Shown here piece by piece: positions 33,582 to 44,808 of a DNA stretch of 64,000 bases; positions within the stretch are counted from its first letter, which is position 1; each line of letters starts with the position of its first letter. The stretch is from NCBI GenBank assembly GCA_024704765.1, contig JAKMXF010000099.1, positions 672,419-736,418 on the forward strand, given 5' to 3'. This stretch comes from Oopsacas minuta (lineage: Eukaryota > Porifera > Hexactinellida > Lyssacinosida > Leucopsacidae). The position numbers and the translations under genes are program-made. Below the pieces are notes generated by a model. That model had not been told where the DNA came from, did no database searches, and worked only from the letters and a program-made list of their open reading frames with translations.

Positions 33582-35378
33582 ATGGAAGTATTTTATGAAG
33601 AAATTGTAAAGTTTTTAAAAGTTAGAACATATCCTGATCCTGACGGAGTTTCCTCTGCAAAAAGATGGAATTTTTTAAGAAAAGTTTCACGATATTTTCT
33701 CGGTGAAGATAACAAACTTTACAGGGTAAAACCTCAATATTATTTATAATCTACAGTTGTGCTCGCCAAATGGCAAGTGGAACCTTGCTGAAAATTGGCT
33801 TGCAAATAGGCGAACACTACTGTATATAAATATTTGAGTTATTGATGCAATATCATAAGAACAATTATTTAGAAAGTGGACATCAATGGTTCAATAGTTG
33901 ATTTGGAAGTCCCGTTAGAAACGGAAAGGGATGATATAATCAAAAAACATCATGATCAAGTTGGTCACCCTGGAATCAGTGCCACTGTTGATTCCATACA
34001 GCAACAATATACATGGAAAAGCTTATATACACATATCATTGATTATGTAAGTAACTTACTTGAGTACAGTTCATTCTCAATAATTCGGAAATTGAAGGAA
34101 TAGTGTGCCAAGTGACAGCAACAATTCCAAAATCAACCAAGAAACTTCAACCCATTCAACCTCCTTCTAGAACATGGAAAAACTTAGGCATGGACTTGAT
34201 TTGTGACCTCCTTGTGAGTTCCGAAGGATTTATGCATGTTCTTGTCACAGTTTGCTACTTAAGCAAGTTCGTAGTTGTAAGGCCACTTAAGAGGAAAACT
34301 TCTGAAGAAGTTATTCAAAATCTTCAAGATATCTATGCTACAATGGGATTACCGGATATTATTCAACATGACAAAGGCCCGGCGTTTACAAGCAGTGTAA
34401 GTGATATTAGAACTTAATATATCTGAAAATGCTTAATTAATTAATATATTTTCTTTAGTTGTTTCAGAAATTCCATTGCAAACTACACATTGACAACCGT
34501 AGTACTAGAGCCTATCATCCTATGGCTAACGGGTTGGTAGAGGCACACAATAAAATCTTGAAAACATAAGTTATAATTCCGCAGATTAGATCGGCAAGTT
34601 ACTCAGTGTTTAAGGATATTGAAAAGCTATTATTTATTGATCTTAGGAAGTTAACAAAGATGGAAGTCAAGATAGGCAATCACTGGTCCCAATTACTCAA
34701 GCTCGCATGTCTCACTATGAATTCTACAAAGAAGAAGTCACATGGACAAACTCCTTTTAATGTAATGTGGGGACGGGAGTCAAAACATGTGGATCTGTTG
34801 TTTACATATCCAAACCTGGCTATTGATCCTATAGAAGACTTTGAACAGGAAGACGCTATATTTAGAGAAATTCTATCGCAGCAGTAAAAAATGACTATAT
34901 AGACGATCAAGATGAATTTCCCCGCCATGTTCTGAGCCAGGAGAAGAATTAAGCTGTATCTATGAGACTCGAGACACACGATTCAAATCAGCTGCAGAGA
35001 AAATCCATTCTGAACAACTCAGACAAAAACTGCTATATGATAAAAAGTCAATACCAAGGGGTGAGCTTCTTACAATTTCTTGATATTAGTGCTATATCTA
35101 ACCCATTAAATTAGGTCTTTAATAAAGATGGTGATAGGATCATTTACGCAAACATAAACAAATTAAAACGGTTGCCAAACACGAAAAGTAAACCAAAACT
35201 TTTTGGATCTCATGCAGTCTGTAAAGTCACTGAGAGACACATTACTATTTGTGAAAATATCTCAGGTGCTAAGAAAAACAAAAACATACCAATTGACCTC
35301 GTTCGTTTGTATACAGAACGAAAACCAAAATCCCTCAGACAAGCTAACCCGATGGAAATTAATCACATTCCTTCCAAG
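33582..35378 (+). pseudogene. Ginger-type integrase, four or more exons, decayed
   Basis: Exon 1 runs 33582-33725 from an ATG (MEVFYEEIVKFLKV). Introns with GT...AG ends are 33726-33872, 34397-34458 and 35061-35114, all short, and a donor is at 35379. Exon 2 starts with the HHCC region (KKHHDQVGH), but its two Cys are lost (YVSNLLEYSS). Catalytic residues: Asp in GMDLICD, Asp in QHDKGPAF and Glu in NGLVEAHNK. The C-terminal part reads SHAVCKVTERHIT near 35208-35245. Lesions: a frameshift near 34095, a TAA after KILKT near 34568 and shifts near 34890-34940. It is related to, but diverged from, the integrase at 551-1830. Confidence 0.75.
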
Positions 35379-36139
35379 GTATGCGAGTTTATTGTATAAA
35401 TCCTGAAATTATTACAATTACTTACATACTTTAGATGTTGCAACGAAAACTTTATGAATTTTCTAGAGAAAAAATACTTTATCACCTCAATAATTTCAAG
35501 GTTTGTACATTTGTATAGAGTAGATCCTCACTAAATAATTAAAGAGTTCGAATAGGTTTAGTATGAAATATGAAAAAAATCATGAGTTTAATCTGGCCTG
35601 GCAGATGCGGCCAGGCATTTGTTCTACCGCATGTATTGCCTCCACCGGACCTGTGTTTGAATATATTTTGCCCATTTCTAATCTAACTTTAGATAGTTTT
35701 GAAACAAAATATTGAGCGACACACCTACATGACACCACTGCATCAGGAACTTCATAAAAATCTCAACGTATTCCACACCTATACCTGCAATACTCTCTTG
35801 TTTGAATTCCTACTCGATTGCAAAGAATACGAAATATTAAGTTTGATTTCTTGGTATTTGTATAATTACACGAAGTTATAGTGTTTGCTCAAATCTATTG
35901 TTAATGAAATACACATAATAAATGATGTAACAATGACATATACACATTGTAGTTCTTTCTCTTGAACATTCTGTATATGAATTCATTAATATTCAGCAAC
36001 AAGAGAAGTTTGATACATGTTTAGTGAAGAAATATACATATGATTGTCTTATTCTAATACAGTGATTCCAATGCTATTTTTATTTTTTGAATACTTTTAA
36101 TCATGAAATATGTATATTATTCCCATAGAGTGGAATCAA

Positions 36140-37028
36140 AATTAATGATTTTATAGAATTATAGAAGAGAGATATTACCGACACTTTACTCAATTGGACG
36201 ACAGACTTATATCCTCATTTTACAAACATCCAAGCTGCCAAATACACACACAAAGTAGTGTTCTTTCTAGTAAGTTGATCCAAATTTACATTTAGCATAG
36301 AGTATATACATCCATATTGCAATAATTATAATGATGATCTGTTTAGGTAATTGAGTACTTAAATTTGGTGTTGTGGCAAACATTCCCAGAAAACATCTCT
36401 ACCTATATCCCTTTATTTGATTCAAGTCCAATCATATCTGTGGTCAATGAAGAATGGCTTCGTGATAAATGCAAGTTTCTGGGACTGGTGTTTATATCCA
36501 CCATCAAGCAACCACAAAACCTAGCCTGACTGTCACTCAGTAAATATACATCATGGGAAACTGAAAGAATAGTCGGTGATGGGAACTGTCTTTTCCGATG
36601 TATTTCTAAATATTAACTGGTGCCAGACAAGTCACTTAGAAATTCGCTCAACGATTGCACACTTTTTATCACCAGTGAGGGAGTAACTAGAATTGGTTGG
36701 TATTTTAAACAAAAATTAACTAATCCTTGTAAATACTTCATGAATGAACATCTTGTGTCTTAAGAAGGAACTTGGGGTAGCGATATGGAAATAATAGCAT
36801 TGTCTAATATTCTTGACGTCGATGTGTATGTTGTAAACAACTGCTATGGAAATCAAGGCAACTTAACTCGAGAAGTTCGTTGGAGCTTGCTCAAGGCTCT
36901 AAGAAACCAACAACCGCACTTTACATTTGTAATTATTGTAATCATTATGAGCAGGTCACTTCTATGATTGAGAGTTCTACACCTACTTATGGCGAAACTT
37001 TAGAAGAATCAACAAATATACAAGAATG
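36140..37028 (+). pseudogene. OTU-type cysteine protease domain of element 2
   Basis: An upstream linker (DITDTLLNWTTDLYPHF, 36170-36220; IPLFDSSPIISVVNEEW, near 36405-36455) leads to the OTU core. The nucleophile sits in IVGDGNCLFRCIS, Cys at 36587-36589. The conserved GTWGSDMEIIALSNIL follows near 36769-36816. The catalytic His lies in NHYEQVTSMIE at 36943-36945, reached after a frame change near 36930, and the frame ends near 37028. Both key residues are kept, unlike the protease of element 1, but a stop after CISKY (near 36615) and the frame change break the copy. OTU proteases cleave ubiquitin chains; the role in transposition is not known to me. Confidence 0.7.
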
Positions 37029-37426
37029 AATAAAATACAATTAGTCATTATTTTGTGCTAGTATTAAGTTGTTGGGTTAGTAGAGTAATATCATAAATTG
37101 CAAGATTGTATTCTAACCGTGTAATAACAAGTTAAATTTTGTTCATTACAGTATAACCTTCACTAATGTGAACGTCAGAAACCATCAGAATTCGTTTATC
37201 TTATCCAAATTTTGTATTAATAATCGTGAAATCAGTTGGAAAGTATTAAAAAAGACCAAATTTTGGAAAATTACTTGCTTGCTTAACCAGAAGATTCGTA
37301 TTGACGCGTTTGTAATAATAATTAATGAGGTTTCACTGTACACGTATGTGTTGTCAAAAACAAGTATATTTTCAAGTCATGATTGAAATACGTAAATACT
37401 ATTAATAAAAGAAAACCACATAATGA

Positions 37427-37553
37427 CAACTACATATTCTGTATATAGTTTCTCCCTCTGTTATCGTGCCTCAATATTCTACAGTAGATATTCATCCATG
37501 GTCTATGTATACAGTGCCTCAATATTCTACGTGCCTCACTAATCTATGCAACA
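37427..37553. repeat. Right TIR of Ginger-like element 2
   Basis: Inverted match to 33359-33475, with an extra internal repeat. Confidence 0.75.
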
Positions 37554-37604
37554 GCCCTATTTATTGATAAACTTGAGTAACAATGCGTATACTGAATTCA
37601 TTTA

Positions 37605-38245
37605 TCCATTGGATACTTCATGAAATGATACTAATGAATTAGAAATACACTAATTATAAAATGTTATAACAAAAATGTAATTTTTCTAAGAATACATTTC
37701 GTCCGAATCGGTGTGCCCCATACATTTAATGTCAAGAAAAGTATAAGTGGGCGCCTTTGGGAGGCTCTTGAATTTTTGAAAATGAAATTTAGAAAGATAT
37801 ACTATGTGAAATTGTCTTGTATCCAACTTGTAATTCCTTGTATTGGAAGATCGGGGACCTAAAAGGTTGGTCAAGGAGCCGAAATATGGATAAAAATAGA
37901 CGGTCAAAAATGCTTGAGAATGAAAAAACAAAGATTTAATTTGTTTCGCAAAAGAGTTAAAATTAATCACATAATACATACGAATACTGATAAATGCCAT
38001 TGAATGACGTAGAATCCAGGAATGCTGAAATATCGCAAGGATATTTGAAGAATATATATTTGTGGTTTTCAAGTTTTCAAATTTTAAATTTTTCCTAAGT
38101 TTGAGACTTTGGTTAGACATAGTATGAGTTCATTAAACAACTAATAATGGTATATTTCTAGGTTTGAAATAGTGTGGGATCGAATGCACACATACATTTT
38201 GGTAAATAGCGTAGTCAATTTTTCACCTATTACCGCATAGTTCCA
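37605..38245 (-). repeat. Interspersed repeat R1, copy B
   Basis: Reverse-complement match to 13838-14655 without the 181 bp insert found there. One edge (ccattggatacttcat) also occurs near 58350, which may mark a third, mostly lost copy. A 144-codon open frame here (37686-38120) has no recognisable domain. Confidence 0.7.
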
Positions 38246-39449
38246 TACTGTGGCCTATGGACAGGTAGTGAAACTCAAAGTTAAATGTTTGTCTTCTTTT
38301 CAAGTCGGCGTACACCACTGACCCGCTGGTGTAAATACCGAAATGGACCAGACCCTAACTGATCTTGGGGTCGATGATCTAAGCAATATTTTCAGGTTAT
38401 ATTCATTTATCATTCGATAGTACATTCTGTCTCATTTTTCAGTGATAAGTCAAATTCTCTTAGAAATTTAATCTTCTATGTTGGACCATTGTTCACACAA
38501 ATATGAATTTTTAAGTTCGTAGGTCTCACCAATGCTTCGATCAACTTGAACAAACCCACAAAAAACACTGTCGAGAATTTAAGACAATTTTTGGTTAACG
38601 TTAAAGTATTTGCACATTCATGATGTTTCTTCATACCTTCACAACCACAATGCCTGTCCTAGGGGGCAAACTGGTACTTTCGTCATTACCGACACAAACT
38701 GTCACAAACTTTATAACCCTGGATGACATAACATTCGTATAGATGTTTATTATCTGATTGAGGTACCTTGCACTAACTGGGTAAATTACACACAATACAT
38801 GCAGTACCAACATACTTATGTAATTATGTTTTTCAAACATATGTATATCCTTTTTGCACGATTTTGGCCATATTTCAAGCCTGAATTTGATTATAATTTA
38901 CAAAGGTTGAATCACCTATCCTTACATAGTTATGAAGTAACTTACTATATGAAGTGAATCCCGAATATGACGTTAGAGCTTATCAACCTCTAGAGTTAGG
39001 TTTCAATAGTGTATTATTCATGAATAGGCTTTCGCCAATTGTGGATCCAAAATTATATAATGTAGAGGTCTATTATCACTAAAATTTCAGATATCGCAAG
39101 AATTCGTTAAACAGAATCGCAGAGTAACTGGGAAATGCCTCAAATTCTATCAAAATTCCACCTTATTTTGGGAACAATTACTAATCACGAGAATACCATT
39201 TAAGAATAGTAGGTCCCTTCTAAAACATGATTAAATTCGGTATTTCGGTAAGATTTATTACATTTAGAAGCAAAAGGAATGGACCATTCCAAGTAGAACC
39301 GAATTTATGGTAGAGTGCTGTTAAGTCTCTGCATTTCACACTGTGGTTTGGATTTGTAAAGTCCTTTAGTTTTAGTAGTTAGTGTAAATTCTGAATTGAT
39401 GTATGGTCTCACTAAACCTCCGTATTAGCTTATCTGCCTGTTCCAAACC
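38246..39449. other. Non-coding stretch
   Basis: Nothing recognised apart from the final bases, which continue the RAG1-like remnant that follows (GLEQADKLIRRF on the minus strand, about 39410-39449). Confidence 0.35.
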
Positions 39450-41340
39450 TTATTCAGAGAATTTCTTAAGGCCACGATTATCATTCAGTTCTATTAATTG
39501 ATAGGTATGTGTTAGAAATGTATGCACTGTGGGAGTTATTGAAACCCAGGGGTAAGGATCTAATAGAAAGAGATATATTTCTTCACATAGTGCCTTGAAG
39601 TTACTAACATTGATGTTCTGAGAGGAATTAGTTTCACGAAGAAGAGGAGAAATATTTCTATGCAAAAATTTCAAATTTTTAACGTCTTCTTGAGGTATAA
39701 AGGAGATATCTGTTGTAAAAGGTAGATCATCAGAAATAAACAAACGAACGGGATTACCAATGCTAGTATTCCCACTTCCTCCAGGTTGGTCAAACTGAAT
39801 ATTCGAACTTCTTTAATCCGTTGTGTAATCAGTTTTATGACTTACCCTAATATATACGTGATCAGCCCAGCTACGTCTTCCCGCTACTATCCGGTATAAT
39901 ATTTTCAGGAACCAATCAAGTATATGTAAGTGTGAGTGCAAGGGTACAATAGGAAAGACTTCAATTGTACTGGCAGGTTGATGAGTGATTCTAGCTCGTT
40001 GTCGGGAAGGATAAGCTATAGGCTCTTTCCATCAGAAGTTAGCTCTAAGATAATATCCTTGATCGCTTGCAACGTGTAATTAAGCGGAAAGCCTGATATT
40101 GCAACTTCAGGGTCTGATACATTAGTTTGACCTGCGAAGCAACACTGACAAGCAGCACCACCGCGATCAGTAAATATGGCGCATATTTAACCATCTAATA
40201 TTGAGGCCTTAATTTGAATATTCACATGTCCACTTTCATTCTCGAAGCAAGTTAAATGAGTTCGTCAATTTGTGAATTCAAGAAATTCATTAGAGAAGTG
40301 ACACTTTCAATTTTCTCTTTTTGAGATAACAATGCGATTGGCTGGTTGGAGAATCTAGAATTAGGGTATTGATTAGACCAGATAATAGGACCTTGGCAAT
40401 CTTTCAATTCAAGAGGAGAAACCATAAACAAGAGAAAACGTGAACGATCACGAGCTGTTTGAGATCTAAGAATAGGCACCCTGTGACTTCCCACCCATCT
40501 GCACCATGTTTAACCATAAAGTTAAGCGGGTACATCAGGGGTTCTTCAATAGATTGTATAGAGTGTGTGATGATACATTTCAAGAGATTTACTATGTGAT
40601 CCATGTAGTTTACTAGTACTCCAATTCGATTTGAAATTGATGGGTAAAATTTTAATGGAGGTGCTAGAGTTGTAGGAAAATCACGTATTTTAGGCCAACT
40701 GGCTAACTTTAAAACATCTGAAATTATCAATACCTTAGATCCATCCATTTCATTTTCCCCAGATTGAGGTTATATGCAAGGAATGTTGACTCTTCGGACG
40801 AAACCAATTTGTTGGAGTGAAGGTTCTCAAGATTATCGCCTTCAGAAATTGTTTATGCAATAAGATCAATATTATGGTATCCTGGTTTAGCAACTGCAAC
40901 AAAATATAATATCTGACCAAACTACTGAATAATGCTGATATCCTCTGAACAAGCTAATTGAGATAACACGTCCATAATACCAGTACTCTCGAGGTCTAGA
41001 TATTTAGAATCTGATTTTGCAAATCTTCTAGGGATTTTCGTTTAGAGCTTTCGGGGGCTGAAGTTTCAGTACTTGTTATATAGTCCTGACGTTTAAGAAC
41101 TATTTGTTTAAGATTATTTCCGCACTGATCATCTTGCATTCGTTCCATAAGGCGACTGCACCTCAAAAAGAGGTTCTTAATTTCTTTTGAGAATGTTGGT
41201 AATTGTGATTCGATTCCAAGTTTTCTCCAATTATCCTACTTGCAAAATTGACACCTACTTTAGCATTTCGATGTCCCTTGCTTGGTATCCAGAAATAATT
41301 TATTTACTTCGTGAAGTGTAAGTGACATTTTGCAGCTTTG
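39410..41340 (-). pseudogene. RAG1/Transib-like transposase remnant, copy B
   Basis: Read on the minus strand from 41.3 kb. VKHGADG carries the first catalytic Asp at 40497-40499, followed after a one-base shift by GSHRV and PIIWSNQYPNSRFSNQPIAL (near 40325-40385). GGAACQCCF is a Cys-x-x-Cys-like zinc motif near 40135-40160. THQPASTIEVFPIVPLHSHL near 39920-39985 has Thr where copy A has the second Asp. ITPTVHTFLTHTYQLIE and GLKKFSE then a stop (39450-39452) stand where the catalytic Glu pair should be. The order of motifs and the H....H / SEE-GLE block parallel the RAG1 core (CxxC, HCDIG, FHKTLAH, SEGNESGNK). Many frameshifts; clearly dead. Confidence 0.65.
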
Positions 41341-42623
41341 CATGACAGTAATTATGTGAGATAATTTGATATACACTAATTTACGTTTAAAATATACATT
41401 TTTGTAGTTAACATCATATCACATTCTTATATAATATGTGCGAATCACAATAACTAATTCGTTGCCTAGTTACTAGTGTTTGTTATTGAAACAACATACT
41501 ATTTGGAATATCTTATATTGTAATGAATTATAAGAAACGGAATAAATGTGAATATTTTTGGAATTAAATATGACGTCATAATTTTCAAATGCTAACTCAT
41601 CCTCAAAATCTGACAATACAAAAAATTGTCTTTAGTTAAAACCCCATTAGCCAAAAATTCAGGGAAAATAATAAAAATTGTTCAAGTTTTATCCTACTGG
41701 AAATATTTCTCCAAAGTAGGGTGGCGCAGTTTGAGCAAATTCATCACAACTCATGCTGCAAAGTAGCTACATCGACAGAAATACCGATATCTTGTGAATA
41801 AATTCCCGGAATATATTCAACTTCAGTACAAAGACTGGTTGAACCAGTAGAGTTGGTATTTGTTCCATTCTTTGAAGTGAATTATTAAACATGAGCCCGC
41901 CTGTTTTCGTTTCGCATTTTCTTGGCACTATTTGCTTCCTTTTGGTATGTCCAGAGTCATGTTTTCTTCGGTAACCATCAGACATTTTCAGGTAATAACA
42001 AGTAATTGAGAAAATATCATAAAAGTTATCTAGATGTTAATTATTAAATATAAATTATACAAAAATAGTAAACTATTCCTCGATAAGCACATAGGGATTC
42101 GAATACTGATATCTGGATTGACCTCATGTTCAAACCTGGTTATGACTTTAATACGGGATGCATTCATGAATTCAAATTTACGATGATGATCTAGCGATCC
42201 CGGGGTTGAAACCACAATTGCACATGTGTGATTATGATTCACAAAAACTAGTACTGCTTTGTACCCGAAGTGCCTAGGGTCTACGAAGACTTTAATCCGG
42301 CACTGGGTGTACTACCACATTAACTTTATGAGTTCTTTTCGTGGCCATTTTGTGTGAGTGTTTTTACAAATTTGGAAAATACTGATGATTTTGGAAACTA
42401 ATTTCCTAATTTGGAGAAAAATAATAGAACGGAAAATTTCATCAAGTAGTATTTCTAGAGGGCTGTAATTAATATATATTCACAAGTTCTGGACCTTTTC
42501 TGGTACCAGGCGGATATCCAGGGAAATACGGTACTAATAAGTAGATTAGCCTTACATACCAAAGTCCGCGACCTATATCAGTGTCAATAATTGAAAATTG
42601 GTACTTCAGATAGTTGGGAGCCA
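41341..42623. other. Mostly non-coding stretch
   Basis: A short minus-strand frame at 41767-41985 (SDGYRRKHDSGHTKRKQ) has the look of the first residues of a ZMYM1-like hAT transposase, but nothing after it supports this. At 42190-42215 the minus strand shows a tRNA T-arm-like word (ggtttcaaccccgg). Confidence 0.3.
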
Positions 42624-44254
42624 TGATGTTTTCCCAAAAATATTAGTAGGAGAACACTCTATCCACTAGGCGAGAACAATGCTGTAATAATTACATTCAG
42701 ATGTTTAAATACAAAAACTATTACTACCATACAACGACGAGGAATTCCAATTAAACCAACTACAATTTTGTTTGTTCTGTGCTAGTGATATAAAAGAAAG
42801 CGTAAATTATCAGATCATGTCTACAGTAGCTCCCAAAGTAACTTCTTCGCTTCTCTCTCTTCTATGTCAGTTTCGTTCCTCTTGTGTTTTCTACTCTTTG
42901 GTCATCTGCTGTATGATGTTCTCGTAACCAAGATTTGGCATATTTATCTGGATTCCAAGAGTCAATTGGTGGACCATGTAACTTTATAATCATCAAGTGT
43001 GATACCCGATCACTGAGAAGACGGTTTCTTGTGGAGGTGCTTATTAAGTTCATTTGACTGAATCCAAGCTCGCATTCCGCTGATGAAATTGGAATACAAG
43101 AACAACATCTCAGTAGGGGATAAAGATCATCAGGAACTCGTCGTCCTTGATTGCCAACATAGTCTTGGGATGCAGACACTGTTGAATTTCTTGCGAGACT
43201 GAACCAATTACAAAGTGATCGTACTTCTTCTATACCATAGTCAAAACAAATATCTTGAGGCCAATAGTCAAGCAAAAGAACGCTAATTTCGTCAATTCGG
43301 TTCTTGTAGGCATCATGTGTTCGAACAGATCCAGCTGCATTCGTGGCAAACAGGCGATCTTTCATTGAATCAAGCAATTTGTCAATAAATGCATCCGCGT
43401 TAATACACATATGTCTACGATTCGAACTTAGGTTAATAATCCCAAATATCCTATCTTTGATTGAACCGTTAGTTATCATCATCTTCGTTCCAAACCTACG
43501 CTTCAATGATTCGATTCTTCTCATGGATCTCCGAATGCATCTGTCGGCTTTGACGATGTTAATTGAACGGTTTTGTAGGTTTTCAGAAAGCTCGGAGAGC
43601 TCAACAAAACATCATGCATGGCGCCAAGTCCAATAAAAATTCTGGCGATTGAAGTCGTTTGTTTAAGCCCTCCTGCATTGGAGAATTTTTTCCCTTCTCC
43701 GCTATTTTAGTCTTGTAAAGCACTTAGAGTGCTTCTTAATTATTCCAAACTGCCATCACGGTTCGATAACTATTAGCGACCCATCTTGTGCACAGTATTT
43801 TCCCAATCTTAAGGAGTTTGGAATCTAGATTCTCGGCAATTTCCTTCAACCCTCGTTTGTTTTTGGGTGACTCACTGTATACTGAGTATAATTTTTCAAT
43901 GAACATTTTGAAATGATTTATTCCATTCAAACCTGCAATGGCATCATTAACTACCAGTTACAAGCGATGATTCAAACAATGCCATGTTATAATTTTCGGA
44001 AAATCCTTCACAAGTAGCTCCATAACTCCTGATTTTCGCCCAGTTAAGACGCTGGCTCCGCCAGAAGTGAAGGCAATAAAATGTTTTTTGCAAATATTCA
44101 ATCCAAATGTATGCCTTTTCAAACAAGCAACTAATTCGGAATGAATCCCTTTTGTACTCTCAACATTTGTCAACTTAACCAAGTCCAAGAACAAGAACTG
44201 AGGCTCCCCGGACGTTTCCAGTTGAACATTCAAATAGATTATAAGAGTTGAAAT
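42624..44254 (-). repeat. Arm 2 of the 1631 bp inverted repeat (hAT fragment)
   Basis: Carries the 3' 1631 bp of the hAT at 30.5 kb in opposite orientation, with the same stop codons and no indel. It contains the copied transposase pieces at 42862-43524, 43736-43930 and 43958-44254. It starts and ends abruptly inside the hAT sequence, so it did not arrive by ordinary hAT transposition. Confidence 0.92.
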
Positions 44255-44808
44255 ACCGTGCCTTGTCAGAATTGCACATAATTCCTCAAAAGCAATCTGT
44301 AGACGCAGCATATTACCGTGATAATATACTAGGGGTTACTTGTCTTGATGCCATTATCCATTCCTCTGTACAGGTAGCATTGTGGAAAGATCAATGTTGT
44401 TAAACATGTCGGATTGTTTATTCATGCAGTACGGTGCTCCAGCACACACGACTAAAGCTAGGCAAGAATGGTACACAAACAATTTCCCCCGCTTTTGGAA
44501 GAAAGGTGAGTGGCCAGCCAACTCTTCTGATCTAAATCCTATCGAGAATTTATGATTTATATTAGCTGATAAGGTGGATAAGTTGAGTCAAGTTAACACA
44601 ATTGAGAACCTAATTCGGAACCTCAAATTGGCCTGGATCAGTATTGATGTGGATATTTTAAATAATTTACTTCCTGGCATGCTTGATAAGATTAGAAAGT
44701 AATAGAATTGCATGGTGATTATATTGGCCAATAAAATCGATAGTGTGTGTATGCTATGTAGTATATAATTTACGTTACTCGAGGTGCCAATACTTTTGAA
44801 ACAACCTG
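44255..44808 (+). pseudogene. Tc1 transposase 3' fragment (DD37E type)
   Basis: Begins at the breakpoint of the inverted hAT fragment. Readable: SVDAAYYRDNIL near 44300-44335, MQYGAPAHTTKARQEW near 44425-44470 and WPANSSDLNPIENL near 44510-44550. The second catalytic Asp of the QDGAPAHT motif is Tyr here; 37 residues separate it from the Glu of PIEN. A stop follows (TGA), then DKVDKLSQVNTIENLIRNL. The likely TIR (gaggtgccaatacttttgaa ... acaacctg) ends at 44808 before TA. The 5' half of the element is missing. Confidence 0.75.

Larger units (their letters stand above)
33359..37553 (+). mobile_element. Ginger-like element 2, spliced, with integrase and OTU protease
   Basis: TIRs of about 130 bp: left from 33359 (tgtagcataaattagtgag), right ending 37553 (ctcactaatctatgcaaca), with long agreement around 'ccatggatgaatatctact'. 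The right arm has a small internal duplication of 'cctcaatattctac'. Inside, integrase exons are followed by an OTU domain in the same orientation. No LTR, reverse transcriptase or RNase H is present. Confidence 0.8.

Noticed and set aside
37686-38120. 144-codon minus-strand frame as a gene
   Set aside because: Lies wholly in interspersed repeat R1, whose other copy is not open in this frame; no domain.
43343-43636. Plus-strand 97-codon frame at 43343 (and its twin at 31961) as a gene
   Set aside because: Antisense shadow of the hAT transposase in the duplicated segment.
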